The notes beneath the pieces are model-generated. The model saw nothing but the letters and a program-made list of their open reading frames with translations, was not told the origin of the DNA and searched no databases. From Cacconaster sp045114175 (GTDB taxonomy: Bacteria; Bacteroidota; Bacteroidia; Bacteroidales; UBA932): a DNA stretch of 64,000 bases. The translations under genes were made by a program, and so were the position numbers. The stretch's first letter is position 1. Each line of letters opens with the position of its first letter. The stretch lies in assembly GCA_045114175.1 (NCBI GenBank), contig JBGUJZ010000048.1:6954-70953 (forward strand), written 5' to 3'. Below are positions 8,080 to 15,998 of the stretch, one piece after another.

Positions 8080-9543
8080 CTAGCCCTTCTTGACGGGATC
8101 GCAGGTCAGGTCGATTCCGAGTTTCTTGAACGTTTTCCGGTCCACTTCACTCAGCATCACGGTGGAGTGCATCTGGCATCCGTGCAGTTCGGGCAGTTGG
8201 GCCAGCGCGCGGCGGCAGTTGTCGTCCTGCGGTGCCAGCATCGAGAGCGCTACGAGCACCTCGTCACTGTGCAGGCGCGGGTTGTGGCCGTGCAGGTAGG
8301 TGACCTTGGTTTTCTGGATGGGCTCGATCATGCTCTGCGGGATGAGTTTCACGTTGTGGTCAATCCCGGCCAGGTGCTTGGTCACATTGAGAATCAGTGC
8401 GGCGCTCGGTCCCAGCAGCGGGGAGGTTTTGGCCGTGATAATCTCACCGTCCGGCAGCTCGATGGCTGCTGAATGAACGCCGGCCTCCTCCATACGCTGT
8501 CTCGCGGCGACGGTGGTGCGGCGGAACTCGGTTGTAATCTGCGCCTGCTTCATCAGGAGGGCGATCTTGTTGACCTCGCTGTCGCTCACATCGCCTTCGG
8601 CCAGCTTGTCGAGCGCCGTGTAGTAGCGGCGCACGATCTCGTTCTTGGCCGCATTGCAGCAGGCCTCTTCGTCACTGATGCAGAAGCCGATCATATTGAC
8701 GCCCATGTCGGTGGGCGACTTGTAGGGGTTCTGCCCGTAAATGCCCTCAAATAGGGCGTTGAGCACCGGGAAGATCTCGATGTCGCGGTTGTAGTTTACA
8801 GCCGTGGTGCCGTAGGCTTCCAGGTGGAACGGGTCGATCATGTTGACGTCGTTCAAGTCGGCGGTAGCAGCCTCGTATGCCAGGTTCAGTGGGTGCTTCA
8901 GTGGCAGGTTCCAGATGGGGAAGGTCTCAAATTTGGCATAGCCGGCCTTGATGCCCCGTTTGTGCTCTTGATAGAGTTGGCTCAGACAGACAGCCATCTT
9001 GCCGCTGCCCGGCCCCGGAGCGGTGACCACCACGAGCGGGCGGGAGGTCTGCACATAGTCATTCTTGCCGAATCCCTCTTCGGAATCAATCAGGGCCACA
9101 TTATTCGGATAGCCTTCGATGGTGTGATGGTAATAGACCTTGATGCCCTTGCGGCTCAGCTTGGCACGATATGCATCGGCACTGGCCTGGCCGTTGTAAT
9201 GGGTAATGACGACGGAACCCACCAGGAAATTGCGTTTGCGGAACTCGTCCCGCAGGCGCAGTACATCCTCGTCGTAGGTGATGCCCAGATCGCCCCGAAT
9301 CTTGTTTTTCTCGATGTCGATGGCGCTGATGACGATGATAATCTCTACGTCGTCAATCAGCTGGGTGAGCATCTTCAACTTGCTGTCCGGCTCGAATCCG
9401 GGAAGGACCCGGCTGGCGTGGTGGTCGTCGAAGAGCTTGCCGCCGAACTCCATATAGAGCTTGTCCCCGAACTGCGCGATGCGCTCGCGGATGTGCTCCG
9501 ACTGGATCCGGACGTATTTTCCGTTGTCAAAACCGATTCTCAT
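8080..9543 (-). CDS. DUF1846 family protein
   Basis: A 487-residue protein that opens with the signature of DUF1846: 'GFDNGKYVRIQSEHI' and 'KLYMEFGGKLFDDHHASRVLPGF'. A 'TAPGPGSGKMAVCLSQLY' segment has a P-loop-like glycine pattern (about residue 180), consistent with nucleotide or phosphate binding. Structures of the family exist but no reaction has been assigned as far as I know. It is the last gene of the purine operon, starting two bases after the CofE-like gene's stop, which points to a purine- or folate-linked metabolic role. The family is common in Bacillota. Confidence 0.9.
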   Translation of the reverse strand: MRIGFDNGKYVRIQSEHIRERIAQFGDKLYMEFGGKLFDDHHASRVLPGFEPDSKLKMLTQLIDDVEIIIVISAIDIEKNKIRGDLGITYDEDVLRLRDEFRKRNFLVGSVVITHYNGQASADAYRAKLSRKGIKVYYHHTIEGYPNNVALIDSEEGFGKNDYVQTSRPLVVVTAPGPGSGKMAVCLSQLYQEHKRGIKAGYAKFETFPIWNLPLKHPLNLAYEAATADLNDVNMIDPFHLEAYGTTAVNYNRDIEIFPVLNALFEGIYGQNPYKSPTDMGVNMIGFCISDEEACCNAAKNEIVRRYYTALDKLAEGDVSDSEVNKIALLMKQAQITTEFRRTTVAARQRMEEAGVHSAAIELPDGEIITAKTSPLLGPSAALILNVTKHLAGIDHNVKLIPQSMIEPIQKTKVTYLHGHNPRLHSDEVLVALSMLAPQDDNCRRALAQLPELHGCQMHSTVMLSEVDRKTFKKLGIDLTCDPVKKG

Positions 9544-9545
9544 GG

Positions 9546-10748
9546 CTATTCGCTGGTATAATTGTCGAAGTATCCCTGAACGAGCACGATGGGGGTGCCC
9601 TTGTCACCCGAACCGGAGGTCAAGTCGCAGAGCGAACCAATCAGGTCGGTCAGCTGGCGCGGAGTCGTACCCTCCGAAACCATCTTGCCTTTAAGATCTG
9701 CATCCTTGGCGCGGATACTTGCCGAGATGGCGTCGCGGAGCGCTTCCCCTTTGAGGTTGGCGAATTCGTTGTCTGCCAGATATTTGAGTTTAAGCTCGTT
9801 GGGCGTTCCAATCAGGCCGTCGGTGAAGGTCGGAGAGACGACCGGGTCAGCCAGCTCCCAGATCTTGCCCTTCGGATCCTTGAAGGCGCCGTCGCCGTAG
9901 ATCATCACCTCTACGTGCTTGCCGGTGGCTTTCAGGATACGGGATTGAATGTCCAGAATCAGCTCCTTGCACGGGTGCGGGAAGAGCTTGACGCTGTCTT
10001 CGGTCGCTTTGTTGGAACCGAGCAGGCCGTAACGCTCGTTGTAGCCGCTGCCCTCTACCGGGGCATCCATGATGTCGTCCAGGCCAAGCACTACACGGGC
10101 ACCGGCATCCTTGAGGATGCGTTTGGTGCGGAAGCGGGTGTGGATGTCGCAGCAAATGACGGTGTCGGTGTACTGCAGGATGGTCTTGGGGCGGTTGGCG
10201 AAGACAATCTCCACCTCGGCGCCGCATTCACGGATCAGGTCGCCGTAGTACTCCACGTAATCCATGCCGGTGAACTCGTGGCGAACCACGCCGAAGAGTT
10301 CGCGGTAGCGCTCCAGTGTCAGGACGTCAGAATAGGGGTTGATTCCGGCCTCATCCAGTGCATCCAGGCTTACCAGCGAGTTGCCGACCTCGTCCGACGG
10401 ATAGCTGAGCATCAGCACAATCTTCTTGCAGCCGGCTGCGATACCGCGCAGGCAGATGGCAAAACGGTTGCGGGAGAGGATCGGGAAAATGACACCGACC
10501 GTTTCTCCACCGGTTTTGGCTTTGACATCTTTGGCGATGGCATCCACCGTTGCATAGTTGCCTTGCGAACGGGCTACAATAGATTCCGTGACGGAAATCA
10601 CGTCGCGGTTATGCAACGCAAATCCCTCTTCTGCTGCGGCTTCGAGCACACAGGAAGTTACGATTTCAGCAATGTTGTCTCCTTGCCGGATAATCGGGCA
10701 CCGGATTCCGCGGGACACAGTCCCGACTCTTCTTTCGTGATGATTCAT
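9546..10748 (-). CDS. CofE-like gamma-glutamyl ligase (F420_ligase domain)
   Basis: A 400-residue protein with the F420_ligase (PF01996) fold. The start has 'VSRGIRCPIIRQGDNIAEIV' (CofE: vRtPlIkeGDDLaeii), followed by 'ENRDVISVTESIVA'-type residues ('NRDVISVTESIVARSQG'). CofE adds gamma-linked glutamates to coenzyme F420-0, a cofactor Bacteroidota are not known to make. A divergent member of this family replaces folylpolyglutamate synthase in Chlamydia, and the gene here follows folD by six bases inside a purine operon. A folate gamma-glutamyl ligase role is therefore the best inference. The protein is longer than archaeal CofE (about 250 residues), so the C-terminal 150 residues are an extension of unknown function. 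Confidence 0.75.
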   Translation of the reverse strand: MNHHERRVGTVSRGIRCPIIRQGDNIAEIVTSCVLEAAAEEGFALHNRDVISVTESIVARSQGNYATVDAIAKDVKAKTGGETVGVIFPILSRNRFAICLRGIAAGCKKIVLMLSYPSDEVGNSLVSLDALDEAGINPYSDVLTLERYRELFGVVRHEFTGMDYVEYYGDLIRECGAEVEIVFANRPKTILQYTDTVICCDIHTRFRTKRILKDAGARVVLGLDDIMDAPVEGSGYNERYGLLGSNKATEDSVKLFPHPCKELILDIQSRILKATGKHVEVMIYGDGAFKDPKGKIWELADPVVSPTFTDGLIGTPNELKLKYLADNEFANLKGEALRDAISASIRAKDADLKGKMVSEGTTPRQLTDLIGSLCDLTSGSGDKGTPIVLVQGYFDNYTSE

Positions 10749-10754
10749 ATGCGG

Positions 10755-11615
10755 TTATTGTTTCTTTGATTCGCGTTTGATGAAACTATCCAAGGTATTC
10801 TGAATAAGCATGGTAATGGTCATCGGACCTACGCCGCCAGGGACAGGGGTGATGTACCCGGCCACCTCTTTGACGGCCGCGAAATCCACGTCGCCGCAGA
10901 GCCGGCCTTCGTCGTCGCGGTTCATGCCGACGTCAATCACGACGGCCCCGGGTTTGACCATATCGGCCGTCACGACATTGCGTTTGCCGACGGCGGCCAC
11001 GATGATGTCGGCCTGGCGGGTGAGTGCGCCCAGGTTGCGGGTGCGAGAGTGGGCCATCACAACGGTAGCGTGCTGGTCCAGCAGCAGTTTAGCCATCGGC
11101 TTGCCCACGATGTTTGAGCGGCCGATCACTACGGCCAGTGCGCCGCGCAATTCGATGCCGGTGCTCTGGATAAGGTGGAGGCAGCCTTTCGGCGTGCAGG
11201 GGAGCGTGCAGGGTTTACCCAGCCAGAGCGCTCCGACATTGCCGGGATGGAAGCCGTCAACATCTTTCTCCAGCGCGATGGTGTCAATCACCTTCTCCTC
11301 ATTGATATGTGCGGGGAGCGGGAGCTGGACGAGGAGCCCGTCGATGGTGGGATCTTCATTCAGCGTTCGGATCTGCGCGAGCAGGTCAGCTTCCGAGGTG
11401 GATTCGGGCAGGGAGATCTGGACCGAGCGCAGTCCTACATATTCGGCGGCGCGGACCTTGTTGCGGACATAGACCTGGCTGGCTGGATTCTCACCTACGA
11501 TGATGACAGCCAGACCGGGCCGGCGGCCGTACTGCCGCTCCAGCTCGACTACCTGGGCCTTCATCTCCTCTTTCAGGTTGTCGGAAATCCGTTTTCCATC
11601 AATGATCGTTCCCAT
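10755..11615 (-). CDS. folD: Bifunctional methylenetetrahydrofolate dehydrogenase/cyclohydrolase
   Basis: A 286-residue cytosolic enzyme that interconverts 5,10-methylene-, methenyl- and 10-formyl-tetrahydrofolate, supplying the one-carbon donor for PurN and PurH. Visible motifs are 'SQVYVRNKVRAAEYVG' with the catalytic Lys, 'DGLLVQLPLPAHI', the NADP-binding 'GRSNIVGKPMA' and the C-terminal 'TPVPGGVGPMTITML'. It starts two bases after the purD stop codon, so formyl-folate supply is co-expressed with the enzymes that use it. Confidence 0.96.
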   Translation of the reverse strand: MGTIIDGKRISDNLKEEMKAQVVELERQYGRRPGLAVIIVGENPASQVYVRNKVRAAEYVGLRSVQISLPESTSEADLLAQIRTLNEDPTIDGLLVQLPLPAHINEEKVIDTIALEKDVDGFHPGNVGALWLGKPCTLPCTPKGCLHLIQSTGIELRGALAVVIGRSNIVGKPMAKLLLDQHATVVMAHSRTRNLGALTRQADIIVAAVGKRNVVTADMVKPGAVVIDVGMNRDDEGRLCGDVDFAAVKEVAGYITPVPGGVGPMTITMLIQNTLDSFIKRESKKQ

Positions 11616-11617
11616 AG

Positions 11618-12883
11618 TCAGTTCACTTTATTGAGTGCACAGTGTGCAATGTCGTTTCTCCAGAAGAGATTCTCGCAGTGGATTTTGGTAATTTCCGCAT
11701 AAACCTTTTCGCAGGCCTGGGCAATCGTAGAGCCTTCTGTCACTACCATCATCACACGGCCGCCCGCGGTCAGGAGCTTGCCTTCCTTGAGTGCGGTACC
11801 CATGTGGAAGAGTTTGGCTTCGACCGTGTCGGTTCCTTGAATCTCAACGCCTTTGGCATATCCGCCCGGATAGCCTTTGGAGGCGAGTACAACTCCCAAA
11901 GTTACACAATTCTTCCAAATAATCCGAGGGATTTCATGGCCCTTGGCAACGGCCTCAAAAATGGCGTAGAGGTCGCTCTCCAGCAGGGGCAGTACCACCT
12001 CGGTCTCGGGGTCGCCGAACCGGGCGTTGAACTCAATTACCTTGATGCCCTGCGGGGTTTTCATCAGTCCGCCGTAGAGCACGCCGCTCAACGGAAGCCC
12101 TTCGCTGCACATGGCCGCTGCGGCCTTGCAGAGAATCTCCCGGTAGGCGAATTCTTCATCTTCTTTCGTGATGAAAGGCAGTCCCGTATAGGCGCCCATT
12201 CCACCGGTATTCGGACCCTGATCACCGTCGAAAGCCCGTTTGTGATCCTGTGAGAGGGGCATGGGAGCCACCTGATTGCCGCAGACGAAGCACATAAACG
12301 AGAACTCTGGGCCGGTCAGGAAATCTTCTACGATTACGCTGGCTTCGCCGAACTTGCTCTCGAGCAGCATCTCGCGAAGGGCGGTATCCGCCTCCTCCAG
12401 GGTCTGGGCCACGACCACGCCCTTGCCGGCAGCCAGCCCGTCATATTTGAGTACGGCGGGGAAGGGGCGGGCAGCTACGTAGGCACGCGCCGCTTCATAG
12501 TCGGTGAAGGTACGGTAGCCGGCGGTAGGAATCCCGTATTTTTCCATCAACTCCTTGGCAAAGCCCTTGCTGCTTTCAATCTGCGTGGCAGCGCGGGTGT
12601 GGCCAAAGATGGGCAATCCTTCAGCGCGGAAAGCATCTACGATGCCGGCAGCCAGCGCCGCTTCCGGACCGACTACCGTCAGGTCGATGGCCTGCTCTTT
12701 GGCGAAGGCCAGCAGGGCGGACACGTCGGTATCCTTGATGGGGACATTGGTGGCTACGGCGCCGATACCCGCATTGCCCGGAGCGCAGAAGACCTCCGCC
12801 ACCTGCGGCGAGCGCAGCAGGGCATCTACGATGGCGTGGCAGCGGCCGCCTCCTCCAACAACGAGTACTTTCTTGCTTTTCAT
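11618..12883 (-). CDS. purD: Phosphoribosylamine-glycine ligase
   Basis: A 421-residue ATP-grasp enzyme that makes glycinamide ribonucleotide from phosphoribosylamine, glycine and ATP (second step of purine synthesis). The N-terminal 'VVGGGGRCHAI' is the family's GsGGREHA motif with Glu changed to Cys. The ATP-grasp region 'FPAVLKYDGLAAGKGVVVA', the 'GPEFSFMCFVCG' block and 'IEFNARFGDPETEVVLP' are typical. It lies between purH and folD with three- and two-base gaps. Confidence 0.95.
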   Translation of the reverse strand: MKSKKVLVVGGGGRCHAIVDALLRSPQVAEVFCAPGNAGIGAVATNVPIKDTDVSALLAFAKEQAIDLTVVGPEAALAAGIVDAFRAEGLPIFGHTRAATQIESSKGFAKELMEKYGIPTAGYRTFTDYEAARAYVAARPFPAVLKYDGLAAGKGVVVAQTLEEADTALREMLLESKFGEASVIVEDFLTGPEFSFMCFVCGNQVAPMPLSQDHKRAFDGDQGPNTGGMGAYTGLPFITKEDEEFAYREILCKAAAAMCSEGLPLSGVLYGGLMKTPQGIKVIEFNARFGDPETEVVLPLLESDLYAIFEAVAKGHEIPRIIWKNCVTLGVVLASKGYPGGYAKGVEIQGTDTVEAKLFHMGTALKEGKLLTAGGRVMMVVTEGSTIAQACEKVYAEITKIHCENLFWRNDIAHCALNKVN

Positions 12884-12886
12884 GGA

Positions 12887-14416
12887 TTAGTGTTTGAAAT
12901 GTCTTACGCCGGTGAAGAGCATCGTGATGCCCAGTTCATCGGCCTTGGCGATGGATTCTTCGTCGCGGATGCTGCCGCCCGGCTGCACGATGGCGGTCAC
13001 CCCGTAGCGGGATGCCAGTTCCACCGTATCCCCGAAGGGAAGGAAGCCGTCCGAAGCGAGCACCAGATTCTCCGTGAAGCCGGCAGCCTGTGCCTCCTTG
13101 AGGGCGATTTCGGCAGATCCAACGCGGTTCATCTGGCCGGCGCCGATGCCTACCGAATGGTTGTCGCGCACCACGGCGATGGCATTCGACTTGACGTGTT
13201 TGACCAGTTTCCAGCCGAACTTCAGATCGGCCATCTGGGCATCCGTCGGTTTCTTTTTGGTGACGCACATCTCTTCCGTGAGGTTCTCCACAGCGGTATC
13301 CAGCTGCTGGCTGAGCATACCGCCCGTCACGCTGATATACTGCGGAACGGGAGCGTCGGAAGGCGTCATATCTACCTGAATTACACGCAGGTTCTTCTTG
13401 GAGGAGAGAATCTCGAGAGCTTCCGGTGTAAAGTCGGGCGCCAGGACAATCTCCAGAAAGATAGGTTTCATGCCGGCTGCCACAGCGGCGGTCAAGGGCC
13501 GGTTGACGGCCACGATACCACCGTAGATGCTCACCTTGTCGGCTTCATAAGCAGCCTCCCAGGCAGCCTCCAGCGTCTCGCCAACGGCTGCGCCGCACGG
13601 ATTCATGTGCTTGAGGGCCACGCAGAATGGCTCAGCAAAGTCGCGGACGATGCAGAGGGCCGCATTGGCATCCTGAATATTGTTGTAGGAAAGCTCCTTG
13701 CCCTGCAGCTGTTTGGCGAAAGCCAGGGAATAGGGAACGGCCTGGCCTGCCGCATAGAACTCAGCGGCCTGGTGAGGGTTCTCACCATAGCGGAGCGGTT
13801 GCTTCAGGTCATATTCCAGATAGAGCTTCTTGTTGAGGCCGGCCTTCTCGCGCATGTACGAGGCAATGCACATATCGTAGCTGGCGGTATGCGAATAGGC
13901 CTTGGCGGAGAGTTTGAGGCGGGTTTCCGGGGTGGTGTTTCCGCTGGTGCGAACCTCCTCCAGGATGGTGTCATAGTCGGACGGGTCGCAGACCACCGTA
14001 ACGTCGCGCCAGTTTTTGGCGGCGCTGCGCAACATGGAGGGACCGCCGATATCGATATTCTCGATGGCCTCTTCCATCGTTACACCCTCTTTGGCAATGG
14101 TCTGGCGGAAGGGATAGAGGTTGACACAGACCATTTCGATGGTCTCGATGCCGTTCTCTTTCAGGGTTTCCATGTGGGCGGGAACGTCGCGACGGGCCAG
14201 AATGCCGCCGTGTACCTTGGGGTGCAGGGTCTTGACGCGGCCGTCACAGATTTCCGGGAAACCGGTCACTTCGCTGATACCGATGGTCTTTACGCCGCTC
14301 TCTTCAAGCAGACGCTGGGTTCCACCGGTGGCAATGATCTCCCAACCGAGTGCCTGCAGTCCCTTCACGAAGGGGACCAGGCCCGTTTTGTCGCTGACAC
14401 TAACTAAAGCTCTCAT
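12887..14416 (-). CDS. purH: Bifunctional AICAR transformylase/IMP cyclohydrolase
   Basis: A 509-residue enzyme for the last two steps to IMP. The N-terminal MGS-like IMP cyclohydrolase domain ('ALVSVSDKTGLVPFVKGL', 'EIIATGGTQRLLEESG', 'RVKTLHPKVHGGIL') is followed by the transformylase domain ('LRYGENPHQAAEFY', 'ALKHMNPCGAAVG', 'AQMADLKFGWKLVKHVKSNAI'). It uses the formyl-folate produced through FolD. The gene overlaps the purN stop by four bases (ATGA), which indicates translational coupling. Confidence 0.97.
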   Translation of the reverse strand: MRALVSVSDKTGLVPFVKGLQALGWEIIATGGTQRLLEESGVKTIGISEVTGFPEICDGRVKTLHPKVHGGILARRDVPAHMETLKENGIETIEMVCVNLYPFRQTIAKEGVTMEEAIENIDIGGPSMLRSAAKNWRDVTVVCDPSDYDTILEEVRTSGNTTPETRLKLSAKAYSHTASYDMCIASYMREKAGLNKKLYLEYDLKQPLRYGENPHQAAEFYAAGQAVPYSLAFAKQLQGKELSYNNIQDANAALCIVRDFAEPFCVALKHMNPCGAAVGETLEAAWEAAYEADKVSIYGGIVAVNRPLTAAVAAGMKPIFLEIVLAPDFTPEALEILSSKKNLRVIQVDMTPSDAPVPQYISVTGGMLSQQLDTAVENLTEEMCVTKKKPTDAQMADLKFGWKLVKHVKSNAIAVVRDNHSVGIGAGQMNRVGSAEIALKEAQAAGFTENLVLASDGFLPFGDTVELASRYGVTAIVQPGGSIRDEESIAKADELGITMLFTGVRHFKH

Positions 14417-14973
14417 TGTAAAAGTTTTGCGATAGTTTCTACATACAGTTGATGCTCAATCACCTGACCCAGGCGATGCACTTCGGCCGGGTCGGAGCCT
14501 TCGTAAGGAAAGGCCCGCTGGGCGATAATCTGTCCGCCATCCAGCTGGTCGTTGACATAGTGGATGGTGATGCCGTACACCTTAACGCCATAGGCTACGG
14601 CATCCTCCACGGCGTGCGCCCCCTTGAAGGAGGGGAGCAGCGACGGGTGGATGTTGATGATGCGGCCACCATAGGCCTGCAACAGCGTGGGACCCACAAT
14701 CCGCATATAGCCGGCCAGGCAGACGAGCTGGATGTCATGCGCATCGAGCAGCCGGACAATCTCTGCCTCATAGGCTGCCTTGCCGTTGTAGGATTTGGGA
14801 TTGAAGACGAAGGATTCGATGCCGAACCGCTCTGCGCGGGCAATTACCGGTGCACCGGGAACGTCGCAGACCATCAGGGCAATGCGTGCCTGCAGCCGGC
14901 CGTCGGCGCAAGCTTGCGCGATGGCTTCGAAATTGGTACCTGACCCGCTGGCAAAAACGGCAATCGCTTTCAT
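14413..14973 (-). CDS. purN: Phosphoribosylglycinamide formyltransferase (folate-dependent)
   Basis: A 186-residue cytosolic enzyme that formylates GAR with 10-formyl-tetrahydrofolate. It shows 'FASGSGTNFEAI', 'CLAGYMRIVGPTLL', the catalytic 'NIHPSLLPSFKG' (Asn and His) and 'VNDQLDGGQII' with the catalytic Asp. Length is typical. It overlaps purM upstream and purH downstream by four bases each. Confidence 0.96.
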   Translation of the reverse strand: MKAIAVFASGSGTNFEAIAQACADGRLQARIALMVCDVPGAPVIARAERFGIESFVFNPKSYNGKAAYEAEIVRLLDAHDIQLVCLAGYMRIVGPTLLQAYGGRIINIHPSLLPSFKGAHAVEDAVAYGVKVYGITIHYVNDQLDGGQIIAQRAFPYEGSDPAEVHRLGQVIEHQLYVETIAKLLQ

Positions 14974-15995
14974 CGAATCTCTACGCCGGGTTTATTCGTT
15001 ACACGCCCGATGACGGTAGCCCGTTCACCATGGCTTTCCAGAATGCGGATGGCCTCCGGGGCCTCCTTCTCGTCGAGGACGAGCACCATGCCAATACCCA
15101 TGTTGAAGATATTGAACATCTCGCGATGCGGGATACCGCCCCACTTTTCAAGCATCCGGAATACCGGGAGAATCTCCCAAGATCCCTCCTGGATGGAGAG
15201 GCCCTGTCCTTCGTGGAGCACGCGGGGGATGTTCTCGTCGAAACCGCCGCCGGTGATGTGTGCCACCCCGTGCACGTCGCAGTGACGGATGACATCCAGC
15301 ACCTGCTTGACGTAGATGCGGGTCGGGGTCAGGAGCACTTCGCCCAACTTCCGGCCGCCGAATTCGGGGATCGGATCGGTATAGTTCAGTCCGGCGTCTG
15401 CCACGATCTTGCGGACCAGGCTGAAGCCGTTCGAGTGGACGCCGCTGCTGGCAATGCCCACCAGGACATCACCCACGGCCACTTTGCTGCCGTCAATCAG
15501 TTTGGACTTCTCCACGACACCGGTGGTGTAGCCGGCGATATCGTACTCGCCGTCGCCGTACATGCCCGGCATCTCGGCGGTCTCGCCGCCTACCAGCGCG
15601 CAGCCGGCCTGACGGCAACCCTCTGCAACACCCGCCACGATGGCTTCCACCTTGGCCGGGATGTTGTGGCCCAGTGCCACATAGTCCAGGAAAATCAGCG
15701 GTTCAGCGCCCTGGGCGAGCACGTCGTTGACGCACATGGCCACGGCATCGATACCAATCGTGTCGTGTTTGTCCATTGCAAAGGCAATCTTCAGTTTGGT
15801 GCCTACACCGTCGGTTCCGCTGACCAGCACCGGTTCGCGGATGCCCAGCGTGGAGAGGTCAAACATACCGCCGAAGGAGCCGATGTTTCCCATCGAGCCC
15901 GTGCGGGAGGTGGAGGCCACATGCTGTTTGATGCGGCGGACCACTTCGTATCCCGCTTCCAGGTTGACGCCTGCTTTCTCGTAACTCTCTGCCAT
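14970..15995 (-). CDS. purM: Phosphoribosylformylglycinamidine cyclo-ligase (AIR synthetase)
   Basis: A 341-residue enzyme that closes the imidazole ring to give AIR using ATP. Motifs include 'GGMFDLSTLGIREPVLVSGTDGVGTKLKIA', here seen as two blocks around residues 44-70, 'CVNDVLAQGAEPLIFLDY', 'LVGGETAEMPGMYGDGEYDIAG' split as 'LVGGETAEMPG' and 'YDIAGYTTG', and 'AHITGGGFDENIPR'. Length is normal. It starts three bases after purF ends. Confidence 0.96.
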   Translation of the reverse strand: MAESYEKAGVNLEAGYEVVRRIKQHVASTSRTGSMGNIGSFGGMFDLSTLGIREPVLVSGTDGVGTKLKIAFAMDKHDTIGIDAVAMCVNDVLAQGAEPLIFLDYVALGHNIPAKVEAIVAGVAEGCRQAGCALVGGETAEMPGMYGDGEYDIAGYTTGVVEKSKLIDGSKVAVGDVLVGIASSGVHSNGFSLVRKIVADAGLNYTDPIPEFGGRKLGEVLLTPTRIYVKQVLDVIRHCDVHGVAHITGGGFDENIPRVLHEGQGLSIQEGSWEILPVFRMLEKWGGIPHREMFNIFNMGIGMVLVLDEKEAPEAIRILESHGERATVIGRVTNKPGVEIR

Positions 15996-15998
15996 AAA

